This document shows positions 8,830 to 19,665 of a stretch of 64,000 bases of DNA, one piece after another (position 1 is the stretch's first letter; every line of letters begins with the position of its first letter). A model generated the notes under the pieces. It saw only the letters and a list, made by a program, of their open reading frames with translations. It made no database searches and was not told the DNA's origin. The position numbers and the translations under genes are program-made. Source of the DNA: Bacteroides acidifaciens (GTDB lineage: Bacteria > Bacteroidota > Bacteroidia > Bacteroidales > Bacteroidaceae). The stretch spans positions 1 through 64,000 of the forward strand of contig NZ_JANJZR010000010.1 of assembly GCF_024623065.1 (NCBI RefSeq), given 5' to 3'.

Positions 8830-9714
8830 ATGAAAAAGATAAAAGTCGGAATCATCCAACAATCCAATACCGCAGATATTCGGGTCAACCTGATGAACCT
8901 CGCAAAGAGTATCGAGGCTTGCGCTGCTCACGGTGCGCAACTGATTGTGCTTCAAGAGTTACACAACTCACTTTATTTCTGCCAAACAGAAAACACCAAC
9001 CTGTTTGATCTGGCTGAACCCATTCCCGGACCATCCACAGGCTTTTATTCCGAGTTGGCAGCCGCCAATAAAGTAGTCCTTGTCACCTCTCTTTTTGAGA
9101 AACGTGCACCGGGAATTTATCATAACACTGCCGTTGTTTTCGACCGTGATGGAAGCATTGCGGGAAAGTACCGGAAAATGCATATTCCCGATGACCCGGC
9201 TTACTACGAGAAATTCTACTTCACTCCCGGAGACATCGGTTTTGAACCCATTCAAACCTCATTAGGAAAGTTGGGCGTATTGGTATGCTGGGATCAATGG
9301 TATCCGGAAGCTGCCCGTCTGATGGCACTGAAAGGCGCGGAACTATTAATTTATCCTACCGCCATCGGCTGGGAAAGCAGTGACACGGACGATGAAAAAG
9401 CCCGCCAACTCAACGCCTGGATTATTTCGCAGCGTGCACATGCCGTTGCCAATGGTCTTCCTGTTATCTCTGTCAACCGTGTAGGACACGAACCCGATCC
9501 TTCTGGACAGACAAACGGCATTCTATTTTGGGGAAACAGTTTCGTTGCAGGACCGCAAGGAGAATTTCTGGCACAAGCCGGAAACAATCATCCGGAAAAC
9601 ATGGTAGTGGAAATAGATATGGAACACTCAGAAAACGTCCGCCGTTGGTGGCCCTTCCTCCGCGATCGCCGGATTGACGAATACGAAGGACTTACCAAAC
9701 GCTTCCTCGACTAA
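8830..9714 (+). CDS. aguB: N-carbamoylputrescine amidase
   Basis: Nitrilase family motifs (LIVLQELHNSLYFCQTE, KYRKMHIPDDPAYYEKFYFTPGD, VLVCWDQWYPEAARLMAL). Confidence 0.9.
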   Translation: MKKIKVGIIQQSNTADIRVNLMNLAKSIEACAAHGAQLIVLQELHNSLYFCQTENTNLFDLAEPIPGPSTGFYSELAAANKVVLVTSLFEKRAPGIYHNTAVVFDRDGSIAGKYRKMHIPDDPAYYEKFYFTPGDIGFEPIQTSLGKLGVLVCWDQWYPEAARLMALKGAELLIYPTAIGWESSDTDDEKARQLNAWIISQRAHAVANGLPVISVNRVGHEPDPSGQTNGILFWGNSFVAGPQGEFLAQAGNNHPENMVVEIDMEHSENVRRWWPFLRDRRIDEYEGLTKRFLD

Positions 9715-9826
9715 AGTTCAATGCAGAAGTTCTCCAATAAAGTTTACTCCCAAGACATAAAAGAGGATATTTATAAATATCACAACACCCCAAAGGAACC
9801 GTCTAACGAATTCTAAATATTGAAAA

Positions 9827-9860
9827 TCACCCACGCTACAGATAGTTATAGCGTGGGTGA
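9827..9860. terminator. Hairpin downstream of aguB
   Basis: 12-bp perfect stem TCACCCACGCTA/TAGCGTGGGTGA; T-run weak. Confidence 0.45.
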
Positions 9861-9942
9861 AATTATTAATGAGGGACTTGTCAGACAGCCCTTTCTATAA
9901 TTTATTATGTGAAAAATGTCCCCTACTGCAGTAAAAAAATAA

Positions 9943-9987
9943 GAATGGCACAGAGCCAAAATCTAAATTTAAAACTCTGTGCCATTC
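9943..9987 (-). terminator. Intrinsic terminator for the GtrA-family gene
   Basis: 13-bp stem GAATGGCACAGAG/CTCTGTGCCATTC with an A-run on the + strand (T-run on minus). Confidence 0.7.
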
Positions 9988-10012
9988 CTATACACTATAT
10001 ATAATAACTATT

Positions 10013-10402
10013 TCATTGAAAAGTTATTTTCTTGTTAGCTAGAAAATTAGCCCCTCCATAAATAAACAACCCCAAAAATTGAGCCAGATATTCATTTACA
10101 TCCAATCCTTCCACTAATAAAATAAGGAATAAGAATTGTGCTGTATACGCCAACCCGAAAGCAGAACAAAAGAATAGTATCTGTTTCCAGATACTATTCT
10201 TTTTATTTTCTACAGGGAATATCCAATATTTGCACCAGATAAAGTTATGAATCTGAGCTATCAGGTACGCTGTTATATTAGCCACCATATAGTCACCGTC
10301 GAATGATATTTCTTTCATCATCAACCATACAACCAATGCCATAATGAGGGCATTCATCGTACCGATTACTATAAAACGGAATATGCGTACAGATTCTTTC
10401 AC
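10013..10402 (-). CDS. GtrA family protein
   Basis: 129-aa four-TM ORF with GtrA pattern ([11 protein letters not shown]...[17 protein letters not shown]...FLANKKITF). Confidence 0.8.
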   Translation of the reverse strand: MKESVRIFRFIVIGTMNALIMALVVWLMMKEISFDGDYMVANITAYLIAQIHNFIWCKYWIFPVENKKNSIWKQILFFCSAFGLAYTAQFLFLILLVEGLDVNEYLAQFLGLFIYGGANFLANKKITFQ

Positions 10403-12162
10403 TCGCCTTCTTTGAAATCAACAATCAGATTAAGTTCGTCAAGTTGAGTCTGGTCAATTGCAGACGGTGCATCCAACATCACGTCACGACCGGAGTTGTT
10501 CTTCGGGAATGCGATACAGTCGCGGATAGAATCCAAACCGGCAAACAAAGACACCCAACGGTCAAGTCCGTATGCCAAACCACCATGAGGAGGCGCACCA
10601 TACTTAAAGGCATTCATCAGGAAGCCGAACTGTGCTTCTGCCTTTTCAGGAGTAAATCCTAAAATCTCGAACATCTTTGCTTGCAACTGTGCATCGTGGA
10701 TACGGATAGAACCACCACCTACTTCAACCCCGTTGACAACCATATCGTAAGCATCAGCGCGCACTGCCGCCGGATCAGTATCCAACAACGGAATATCCTC
10801 TTCCTTCGGATGAGTGAACGGATGGTGCATAGCCATCAGGCGACCTTCTTCTTCACTCCATTCGAACATCGGGAAGTCAATTACCCAAAGGCAAACAAAT
10901 TTATTCTTATCGCGCAAGCCCAACTGAGACCCCATTTCCAAACGGAGTTCGCAAAGTTGTTTGCGTGTCTTCATCACATCATCACCGGACAGAATCAGAA
11001 TCAAGTCACCTGGTTTGGCACCAAATGCTTCCTTCATCTGCTGAAGAACTTCTTGTGTGTAGAACTTATCTACGCTTGATTTTACTGTACCATCTGCTTC
11101 CACACGAGCATAAACCATACCTTTGGCACCAATCTGAGGTTTCTTCACGAACTCGGTCAACGCATCCAGTTGCTTGCGGGTATAAGTTGCAGCACCTTCG
11201 GCACAGATACCACCGATATAAGCAGCATTATCAAATACAGAGAATCCGTGACCTTTCATAATATCCATCAGTTCCACGAATTTCATGCCGAAACGCAAAT
11301 CCGGTTTGTCGCTACCATAATATTTCATGGCATCAGCCCAAGCCATACGCTGGAACGGTTCGGTCAGTTCCACACCGCGAAGGGTCTTGAACAGATGTTT
11401 AGCCATCCCTTCGAAAGTAGTGATAATGTCTTCCTGTTCTACGAAACTCATTTCACAGTCAATCTGTGTAAACTCAGGCTGACGGTCGGCACGCAAGTCC
11501 TCGTCGCGGAAACATTTCGCAATCTGGAAGTAACGGTCGAAACCGGAAACCATCAATAATTGCTTCAAAGTCTGCGGTGATTGCGGAAGTGCATAGAACT
11601 GTCCCGGATTCATACGTGACGGAACGATAAAGTCTCGTGCACCTTCCGGAGTAGAACCGATCAGAACCGGTGTTTCTACTTCGATAAAACCAAGGCTATC
11701 GAGATATTTGCGCACTTCGATTGTCATTTTGTGACGCAGTTCCAAGTTAGAGCGAACAGCGTTACGGCGCAAATCCAGGTAACGGTATTTCATACGGATA
11801 TCATCACCGCCATCCGTATTGTCTTCAATGGTGAACGGCGGAGTCATGGCAGTGTTCAGCACGTTCAATTCGGAAACAATGATTTCAATGTCTCCGGTAG
11901 GAATGTTGGCATTCTTACTGAAACGCTCGTTCACAGTTCCTGTGATTTGAATGACGAACTCACGTCCCAATTTATTGGCACGTTCACAAAGTTCAGCATT
12001 GATTTCTTCGTTAAAGACTAATTGAGTAATTCCGTAACGGTCGCGAAGGTCGATGAAAGTCATACCTCCCATTTTACGGCTACGCTGTACCCAGCCAGAC
12101 AGCGTTACTTGCTTATTTGCATCAGAGATTCTCAGTTCTCCACATGTGTGTGTTCTGAACAT
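10399..12162 (-). CDS. aspS: Aspartate--tRNA ligase
   Basis: 587 aa, class II aaRS motifs ([45 protein letters not shown]). Confidence 0.97.
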   Translation of the reverse strand: MFRTHTCGELRISDANKQVTLSGWVQRSRKMGGMTFIDLRDRYGITQLVFNEEINAELCERANKLGREFVIQITGTVNERFSKNANIPTGDIEIIVSELNVLNTAMTPPFTIEDNTDGGDDIRMKYRYLDLRRNAVRSNLELRHKMTIEVRKYLDSLGFIEVETPVLIGSTPEGARDFIVPSRMNPGQFYALPQSPQTLKQLLMVSGFDRYFQIAKCFRDEDLRADRQPEFTQIDCEMSFVEQEDIITTFEGMAKHLFKTLRGVELTEPFQRMAWADAMKYYGSDKPDLRFGMKFVELMDIMKGHGFSVFDNAAYIGGICAEGAATYTRKQLDALTEFVKKPQIGAKGMVYARVEADGTVKSSVDKFYTQEVLQQMKEAFGAKPGDLILILSGDDVMKTRKQLCELRLEMGSQLGLRDKNKFVCLWVIDFPMFEWSEEEGRLMAMHHPFTHPKEEDIPLLDTDPAAVRADAYDMVVNGVEVGGGSIRIHDAQLQAKMFEILGFTPEKAEAQFGFLMNAFKYGAPPHGGLAYGLDRWVSLFAGLDSIRDCIAFPKNNSGRDVMLDAPSAIDQTQLDELNLIVDFKEGE

Positions 12163-12274
12163 ATATTTTCTTATTTAATAAACGATTATCACTTGCGTTT
12201 TCTTTTTGGCCGAACCAAAACTCTGCAAAAGTACGTAATAATTTGTAATTCGTGATTAGTTACCCTTAATTTTC

Positions 12275-13300
12275 TCAGACTTTCTTTGTCAACTTTTGCA
12301 ATATTTTCTTGTTTTTGTCTGTTATATTGTCAACGATGGCTTCATTCATCAATTTAATGCCATTCATATATTCTTGCGCTCTTTGAAGCACATTGGCTGC
12401 ATCTTTTTCAGCCGCATGCGGCACTACTACACGTAATCCGCTTTGGATTAACTCAATATTGACATCTGCGTCTGTCTCCATGGGGTCACCGTCGAAATGC
12501 ACCACTCCCGGAGTATTCCGGCGAATACACAACTTCTTGCAACGGAAAGTCTTGATACGGCTATTCTGGTCGATTGTCTTATTAAATAGCTGAAAGGCAA
12601 GTGAAGGTACATCCAGAACGGTGAACGGTTCTAATATGGTGACATCCAACAGACCATCTGTCAGAGTGGCTTGTGGGGCAATATAAGCATTATTTCCATA
12701 TTGTGATGCGTTTCCGCAAGCAATAAGAAAAGCCTTGTACTTGGACACTCCGTTTTCAGTCTCCAGTTCGTAAGTCTCCGGCTGATATTTTAGGCTTTCC
12801 TGCAATGTTTTTTCCAGATAAGTCAATAATCCGCGTTTGCCGGCATGCGCAAACTTCAGACTGACAAAAGCGTCAAATCCTACTCCACAAGTGCAGAAGA
12901 AATCTGTTCCGTTAATCTTACCATAATCTATTATATCCGTACATCCCTCATTAAGCACCTCCAATGCTTTTTTCGGTTCCATAGGTATATGCAGATGTCG
13001 CGCCAGCCCATTACCCGATCCGCAAGGTATAATCCCTAAAGCTGTATCAGTATGCACCAGCGAACGAGCTATTTCATTGATTGTCCCGTCTCCACCGATA
13101 GCCACCACTACATCCGTTTTTTCTTCCGCAGCTTGGGCGGCTATCTCTACTGCATGACCGGCTCTTTCTGTATATACTACTTCCCAAGAGTATTTCGTCT
13201 TGTCTATTTTCTCATCCAGCAAGCTAAGAACCAATTCTTTACTTTGTGTCCCGGAAATAGGATTGACGACGAATTTTATTTTTCTCATACTTTCGTTCAT
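12275..13300 (-). CDS. Diacylglycerol/sphingosine kinase-family lipid kinase
   Basis: VVNPISGTQSK, VVAIGGDGTINEIA, GIIPCGSGNGLARHL; the ORF track starts at 13378 but MNESMRKIKFVVNP at 13300 fits better. Confidence 0.88.
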   Translation of the reverse strand: MNESMRKIKFVVNPISGTQSKELVLSLLDEKIDKTKYSWEVVYTERAGHAVEIAAQAAEEKTDVVVAIGGDGTINEIARSLVHTDTALGIIPCGSGNGLARHLHIPMEPKKALEVLNEGCTDIIDYGKINGTDFFCTCGVGFDAFVSLKFAHAGKRGLLTYLEKTLQESLKYQPETYELETENGVSKYKAFLIACGNASQYGNNAYIAPQATLTDGLLDVTILEPFTVLDVPSLAFQLFNKTIDQNSRIKTFRCKKLCIRRNTPGVVHFDGDPMETDADVNIELIQSGLRVVVPHAAEKDAANVLQRAQEYMNGIKLMNEAIVDNITDKNKKILQKLTKKV

Positions 13301-13425
13301 GCTATTCTTGTCGATTGTAGACGACAAAAGTAATATAAATATCTTAAATTTTAATCTATTAGAGGTTTCTAATCTCAAGCTAGCAACTTTTTTCTCTTAA
13401 AAAGAATGTATGAAAGCAAATTTTG

Positions 13426-13434
13426 TTATCTTTG
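13426..13434 (+). promoter_or_regulatory. Bacteroides -7 box (TATCTTTGC) for spt
   Basis: TAnnTTTGC consensus about 85 bp upstream of the start. Confidence 0.5.
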
Positions 13435-13519
13435 CCCCCTGTTTTAAACACTTGTTAAGACAAAAGGATATTAGACCGTCGACGAATGGTCTGAGTATGA
13501 GTATTATAAATTATAATTC

Positions 13520-14704
13520 ATGGGATTATTACAAGATAAGTTAGCTAAGTACGACCTGCCACAAAAGTTTATGGCACAGGGCGTTTACCCATATTTCCGT
13601 GAGATAGAAGGAAAACAGGGTACAGAGGTAGAAATGGGCGGACACGAAGTGTTGATGTTCGGCTCCAATGCATACACTGGCCTTACGGGAGATGAAAGAG
13701 TTATTGAAGCTGGTGTTCAAGCCATGCATAAATATGGTTCCGGATGCGCAGGGTCACGTTTCTTGAATGGTACGCTTGACCTGCATGTTCAACTGGAAAA
13801 AGAATTAGCTGCTTTCGTTGGTAAAGATGAAGCTCTCTGTTTCTCTACCGGTTTTACAGTAAATTCAGGTGTCATTCCTGCCCTGACAGACCGCAATGAT
13901 TATATCATCTGTGATGACCGCGACCACGCATCCATTGTAGATGGTCGTCGCCTCTCCTTTTCCCAGCAATTAAAATATAAGCATAACGACATGGCTGATC
14001 TGGAAAAGCAACTTCAAAAGTGCAACCCGGATTCAGTGAAACTAATCATAGTGGACGGCGTATTCTCTATGGAAGGTGACTTGGCAAACTTGCCCGAAAT
14101 CGTACGCTTGAAACATAAATACAATGCTACTATCATGGTAGACGAAGCTCATGGTTTGGGGGTATTCGGAAAACAAGGACGTGGAGTTTGTGACCATTTC
14201 GGTTTGACTCACGAGGTTGACTTGATTATGGGTACTTTCAGCAAGTCTTTGGCTTCTATCGGTGGTTTTATTGCTGCTGATTCTTCAATCATCAACTGGC
14301 TGCGTCATAATGCGCGTACTTATATATTCAGCGCATCCAATACTCCGGCTGCTACTGCATCCGCTTTGGAAGCTCTCCACATTATCCAGAACGAGCCGGA
14401 AAGACTTGAAGCATTATGGGAAGCTACCAACTATGCATTGAAACGTTTCCGCGAAGCCGGATTTGAAATCGGTGCTACCGAATCACCTATCATTCCTCTT
14501 TATGTGCGTGATACGGAAAAGACTTTCATGGTTACGAAACTGGCTTTCGACGAAGGTGTATTCATCAATCCGGTTATTCCACCGGCATGTGCTCCACAAG
14601 ATACGTTGGTACGTGTGGCATTGATGGCTACTCATACAAAAGAACAGATTGACCGTGCTGTAGAAAAGTTGGTGAAAGCATTCAAGGCTTTGGATATTTT
14701 ATAA
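13520..14704 (+). CDS. spt: Serine palmitoyltransferase (alpha-oxoamine synthase family)
   Basis: MGLLQDKLAKYDLPQKFMAQGVYPYFREIEG..., PLP motif MGTFSKSLASIGGF; matches the Bacteroides SPT pattern. Confidence 0.9.
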   Translation: MGLLQDKLAKYDLPQKFMAQGVYPYFREIEGKQGTEVEMGGHEVLMFGSNAYTGLTGDERVIEAGVQAMHKYGSGCAGSRFLNGTLDLHVQLEKELAAFVGKDEALCFSTGFTVNSGVIPALTDRNDYIICDDRDHASIVDGRRLSFSQQLKYKHNDMADLEKQLQKCNPDSVKLIIVDGVFSMEGDLANLPEIVRLKHKYNATIMVDEAHGLGVFGKQGRGVCDHFGLTHEVDLIMGTFSKSLASIGGFIAADSSIINWLRHNARTYIFSASNTPAATASALEALHIIQNEPERLEALWEATNYALKRFREAGFEIGATESPIIPLYVRDTEKTFMVTKLAFDEGVFINPVIPPACAPQDTLVRVALMATHTKEQIDRAVEKLVKAFKALDIL

Positions 14705-14723
14705 TCAGTATTGATAACCCTAT

Positions 14724-14767
14724 AAAAAAGCTACTTTCCTATATTGAATTGGGAAAGTAGCTTTTTT
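14724..14767. terminator. Bidirectional intrinsic terminator
   Basis: AAAAAAGCTACTTTCC / GGAAAGTAGCTTTTTT between convergent genes. Confidence 0.8.
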
Positions 14768-14805
14768 ATTTATTCAATAAGATGAATATTCACCTATCAA
14801 TTACA

Positions 14806-15153
14806 TTATTTCTGTTTTGCATAGCGAATCTCCATTCCCCGATTATCCAAAACTAATGAATCAGCCGTCAGCTTTTTAATCGCCATTGTATCTGTAAATT
14901 CAATTGTCTGTCCATTACCAATACTTTTTCCGGTCAGAATCAGTTTGCCACCTTCCTGTTTCCAACTTTCATAAATTAATGTAGCCATATTAACAGAAGA
15001 TGCACCACCACCCTCTTCCATTTTAATACCTTGTACTTGTCCCGCCATACCCGGTACAGGCTCTACCCATGTACCTACCACTGAAGTAGCACTACCGCCA
15101 CACGCAGCCAATAACCCTGCCAACAGAGTTGCTGCCAACATTTTCTTTCTCAT
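14806..15153 (-). CDS. Lipocalin-like lipoprotein
   Basis: Lipobox LLAGLLAAC-G; short beta-rich lipocalin-like sequence (VVGTWVEP). Confidence 0.65.
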   Translation of the reverse strand: MRKKMLAATLLAGLLAACGGSATSVVGTWVEPVPGMAGQVQGIKMEEGGGASSVNMATLIYESWKQEGGKLILTGKSIGNGQTIEFTDTMAIKKLTADSLVLDNRGMEIRYAKQK

Positions 15154-15177
15154 AATTTTGCGTTATTGTTAGATTAA

Positions 15178-15552
15178 TTATTTATTCCGGATCTTCTTTC
15201 CTATCACAACTACCTTTTGGGCGGTCGGTATAGTACTCGAACCGGGTTCTTCCTCTTCTTCTATATAATTCACTCTCACCGTATCTCCCAACTCAAAACC
15301 TGTGACATCGTTCGGTTCCTGATCCATCGTACTGATAAAAAGCGTATCTCCTTTTGAAGTGATTAACATAAAGTTATTCATTGAAGCATCTCCTACAACT
15401 CCGGTTATTGTTTTCTCTTCTTCTGTTGGAGCTAGTATTAAGGTATCCTCTCCCACTTCCTTCTCGATAGCCTGTTTTCCTTTCGATTGACACGCATTAA
15501 GACCAATCCAAACTGCAAACAATAAAAACACCTTTATTCTATTCATATACAT
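15178..15552 (-). CDS. Hypothetical lipoprotein
   Basis: MYMNRIKVFLLFAVWIGLNACQS lipobox; TATCTTTGC box just upstream. Confidence 0.6.
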   Translation of the reverse strand: MYMNRIKVFLLFAVWIGLNACQSKGKQAIEKEVGEDTLILAPTEEEKTITGVVGDASMNNFMLITSKGDTLFISTMDQEPNDVTGFELGDTVRVNYIEEEEEPGSSTIPTAQKVVVIGKKIRNK

Positions 15553-16574
15553 TCTCTTATTTGAAATAAACTTGGAATTATGCAAAGATACTGTTTTTTC
15601 AAATGTCTTTTGATGTAAAATCTGTGAATACCACTAGCACCATACACTTTTTTAACTCCAAACTCACGCGCCCGTTTCAAGATAATAACCGTATAGATAT
15701 TGATAAAATTGAAGATTCCTACCAACAATAACATACATGCCACGATAGATAAGACCGTGATATGCTCTTTATTTCCCCTCAAGAAAAAACTGGATTCCGA
15801 ACTTACCACTTTATCAAAATATAACTCTTTCAAAGGCAAGAGTCTGAATTGTATAGGTGAATGACCAAAACAAATCAATGACTGCGGTTTTGATATTTTC
15901 TCATTAAAACTCTTTAGTTCAGTCCCTTTAGCCAAGCGTGCTATACAGAATCCCATCCGAGTCCAATCCATATACTTTCCCTGATTCACAGGAGTTATCA
16001 GGTCAAATTGCAATGAAGACTTGGTATCTGGTTCATCTACAACTCCCCGTATGGTAAGCGTATAACCTGCCGAAGAGACAAACTGCCTTCCGAGTGGCTC
16101 CTCATCTCCCCAAAGATGCTTGGCATACTGTCGGGTAATGATTGCATCATCCGGACGTTGAATAGTCTTAATGCCCGATATGACTGGATAGTCCATTAAT
16201 TGCAGAAACAAGCTGTCTGTCACTAGGACATTGACTCGATAGCGATGTTCGTCGTATATGATATAATCATCTTTATAAGAAATACCATACGAATACCCCT
16301 CTACCTCGGGATTCTTCATCGGGTCAATAAAATTGGGATCATTCCTGTCTGCATTATCAATAATGGAAATGCCACCATTACTTCTTTGAGCCGTCAATAT
16401 ATATAATTGATTCAAGTTCTTACAGAAATGGTCAACTGTTAATTCCTGATGAATATAGCGCACTATGATTAACGTTGCCGCTACACTCACCGCCAATCCA
16501 ATAATATTGATTATCGTATAAATCCTGAAACGAAATAATGCTTTAATTGATGATAGTTGATTTTTCATATCCAT
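15543..16574 (-). pseudogene. FtsX/MacB-type ABC permease, C-terminally truncated
   Basis: 343 aa versus 773-798 aa for its neighbours; homology stops after REFGVKKVYGASGI and the ORF then reads through the promoter of the next gene. Confidence 0.65.
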
Positions 16575-16595
16575 CTTATATGTTATACGATTCTA

Positions 16596-18917
16596 TTACT
16601 CACTCTTAATCACTTCTGCCGGATTTTGAATGGCAGCTTTCCAAACTCTCCATACAATGCTTGAGAAAATAACAAGAAGCATTCCCGCAAATATTCCTAT
16701 ATATATCCACAAGTTTACCGGAGTCTGTTTTACATAGTTTTCAAGCCAACGTTTCATAATGACATATCCTAATGGAAAAGCAATGCATGATGCCATAACA
16801 AGTAATAGCAAGTATTCTTTAAAGAATAAGTTCAGAATCAGCCTTGCGCTGGCACCATTTACTTTACGGATGGCTATTTCTTTACGACGTTGCTGACAGG
16901 ATAAAGTTACTAACGAAAATATACCGAATACTGCAATTATTATACAAATAGCGGAAACTACACTTAACAGCTTACACAATGTTCTCTCTGATTTCATATA
17001 AGCGTCATAAACTTCTTCCATATTAGACAACATCAATTCTGCATTCGGATTAACTTTATTCACTTCTGCTTTTATCTTTTCAGACACAATGTCCCAAGTT
17101 CCTTCCTTCACTTTGAAAATAATACCTCCTCTGTCTCTACTATCCGGTAAATGAAACATGGCAGGAGCTACCGGATGTATTGGAGCGTTATATGAAATAT
17201 TTTTAATGACACCTTTCACTATATATTGCTTTCCTAATTTACCTATTTTCTTTCCTATCGGTTGTGTCCATCCTAAAGCTTTCACAGCAGCCTCATTTAT
17301 AACAACCATATCTTTTCCATCCTTTTCATCCAACATATTTCCGTCCAATACCTCAACTCCAAAGAAATCGGCATACTCCTGATTAATCGTTTCATCTTCC
17401 AGTTCAATATATTGTTCACTATCAGTATTTTTTCCGTCCCATTCTTTTAATCTATATGTTGAATAGTACATCTTGGGAATAGGTGTATGAAAACCATTCA
17501 AACATTCTGCTATTTCAGGTATCTGATTCACTACTTCTTTGAAAGGGATATTTTCAGAGCAATAAACTACTGCCCCCACATTATGCCGCTCTATTCCAAG
17601 TTCCCTAGTATTCAATAGAAAATGAAGTTGCATCATCATTACCAAAGTACAAAACACAAAGCCTAAGCTGATAAATAGCTGAAAAAAAATACTGATTTTA
17701 TAAAACCATCCTGAGAGATGTGTATTTGACTTCTTGCTTATATTATTAAGTAGAGTTCGCCTACTGATATATTGTATAAGCAGAGATGCAAAACCAACTG
17801 TCACGGCAACCAATGATAAGATATAAACAAATACTTCAATATAAAAGAATGAAGTGCTTTCATCAATTTGTGACAAACGTTTGAAAGTGGGCAAAATTAA
17901 CTCTATCAACACCAAACCTACTCCTGAAGATAGAAGCAGTAATAAGACTAGTTCTGTGAGAAGTAGGGTAAGTAAACCTCTATTTGATGAACCATTAACC
18001 TTTCTCAACGCCAACTCACGTCTACGCATCCGGATACGAGTCACCAGCATTGTTAAATAATTGCATATTCCACAAATGATGACCAAACCACTAATACAAG
18101 CAAAAAGACGAATATGATCCAACTTCACATTTACATCTTCTCTTGGATGAGTACTCCGCAGTGTCGATAATAGGGCAATAGGCGTAGAGATTGGATATTT
18201 ATGGCCTTCTTGTTGCACTTCATGTTCTGATAATCTTTGTTGTAATGCTTTCATATCACAGTTGGGATAAGTGCGAAAAAGCGTTTGACATCGTTGGCGT
18301 CCCCAATTAGGGCTTGCATCATAAAATGGTAACAATATATCGAAAGAAAACAAAGAATGCCCTTCCCATGACTTTACAATTGCGACAATTGTTTTTTCTT
18401 CATTATTTTCTTCGAAAATCAAGTGTTTACCTATCGGAGATTCTTTTCCAAATATTCGTTCTGCCGTATTTTCAGTTATAGCAATTTCATCCTTTTTTAG
18501 CTGTAAATGATTATCTCCGTCCAATACCTTAATATTGAACATTGAAATGAAACTTGAATCTACTTCTATCCGCCGTACCGAAAACTCGGTATCCTCATTC
18601 TTAATCTTTTTTTCATCCCAATCATAATAGATACAACATACTTTCTCCACCTCAGGACAGTTCTTTGCCAAATAATCAGCTAAAAAGCTAGATGAATTAT
18701 AGTTAAATCCGTCTCCATAAAGACGAAAGCTACTGCCTGCCAAATAAATACGATCGGCCCCCTCATGAAAATCGTCATAAGTCATTTCATAACGAATCCA
18801 CAAAGCAGACAGCGCAAAACAAGTAAATCCGACTGCCAATCCGATGATACTGACAAGACTTTGTGTCTTATACTTCATCAGATTGCGAAAGGCTACTTTA
18901 AGATAGTGTTTTATCAT
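16596..18917 (-). CDS. FtsX/MacB-type ABC transporter permease
   Basis: MIKHYLKVAFRNLMKYKTQSLVSIIGLAVGFTCF; two FtsX domains; ends NPAEVIKSE. Confidence 0.92.
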   Translation of the reverse strand: MIKHYLKVAFRNLMKYKTQSLVSIIGLAVGFTCFALSALWIRYEMTYDDFHEGADRIYLAGSSFRLYGDGFNYNSSSFLADYLAKNCPEVEKVCCIYYDWDEKKIKNEDTEFSVRRIEVDSSFISMFNIKVLDGDNHLQLKKDEIAITENTAERIFGKESPIGKHLIFEENNEEKTIVAIVKSWEGHSLFSFDILLPFYDASPNWGRQRCQTLFRTYPNCDMKALQQRLSEHEVQQEGHKYPISTPIALLSTLRSTHPREDVNVKLDHIRLFACISGLVIICGICNYLTMLVTRIRMRRRELALRKVNGSSNRGLLTLLLTELVLLLLLSSGVGLVLIELILPTFKRLSQIDESTSFFYIEVFVYILSLVAVTVGFASLLIQYISRRTLLNNISKKSNTHLSGWFYKISIFFQLFISLGFVFCTLVMMMQLHFLLNTRELGIERHNVGAVVYCSENIPFKEVVNQIPEIAECLNGFHTPIPKMYYSTYRLKEWDGKNTDSEQYIELEDETINQEYADFFGVEVLDGNMLDEKDGKDMVVINEAAVKALGWTQPIGKKIGKLGKQYIVKGVIKNISYNAPIHPVAPAMFHLPDSRDRGGIIFKVKEGTWDIVSEKIKAEVNKVNPNAELMLSNMEEVYDAYMKSERTLCKLLSVVSAICIIIAVFGIFSLVTLSCQQRRKEIAIRKVNGASARLILNLFFKEYLLLLVMASCIAFPLGYVIMKRWLENYVKQTPVNLWIYIGIFAGMLLVIFSSIVWRVWKAAIQNPAEVIKSE

Positions 18918-18951
18918 GATACCTCATTTATAGTTGCTTGATGCAACGTAC

Positions 18952-19626
18952 TTACATGCTTACTTCCGTTACCACCTGACCGTCAAACAAGTTGATGATG
19001 CGATTGGCATAGCCGGCGTCATGTTGCGAATGGGTTACCATGACAATTGTTGTCCCCTCTCTATTCAGTTCACTCAACAACCCCATGACTTCCTTACCAT
19101 TTTTGGAGTCCAAATTACCAGTCGGTTCATCGGCAAGAATCAGTTTAGGATTGGCGACTACTGCACGGGCAATAGCAACACGTTGTTGCTGACCTCCGGA
19201 AAGTTGTTGAGGAAAATGCTTGCTACGATGAGTAATAGCCATTCTCTCCATCGCTGTCTCAACCCTTTTTTTCCGTTCGGATGCCGAGATTCCCATATAA
19301 AGTAAAGGCAGTTCAATGTTTTCATACACATTCAGTTCATCTATCAGATTGAAACTCTGAAATACAAAACCAATGACTCCTTTACGGAGATTTGTACGCT
19401 GCGATTCCGTATATTTCGAAACTTCCGTACCATTCAGATAATACTCCCCTCCCGTCGGGTTATCCAAAAGCCCTAAAATATTAAGCAATGTGGATTTTCC
19501 ACAACCGGAAGGCCCCATAATGGCTACAAACTCACCTTGCTTCACCTCGATGCTGACATTATTCAGCGCCCAAGTTTCCACTTCTTCTGTCTTGAAAATC
19601 TTCTGTAAGTTTACTGTCTTAATCAT
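18952..19626 (-). CDS. ABC transporter ATP-binding protein (LolD/MacB type)
   Basis: GPSGCGKSTLLN, LSGGQQQRVAIARA, LILADEPTGNLDS. Confidence 0.95.
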   Translation of the reverse strand: MIKTVNLQKIFKTEEVETWALNNVSIEVKQGEFVAIMGPSGCGKSTLLNILGLLDNPTGGEYYLNGTEVSKYTESQRTNLRKGVIGFVFQSFNLIDELNVYENIELPLLYMGISASERKKRVETAMERMAITHRSKHFPQQLSGGQQQRVAIARAVVANPKLILADEPTGNLDSKNGKEVMGLLSELNREGTTIVMVTHSQHDAGYANRIINLFDGQVVTEVSM

Positions 19627-19665
19627 GATCGTAAATTTATATTGTTCGTAAATTATATCATTCTT

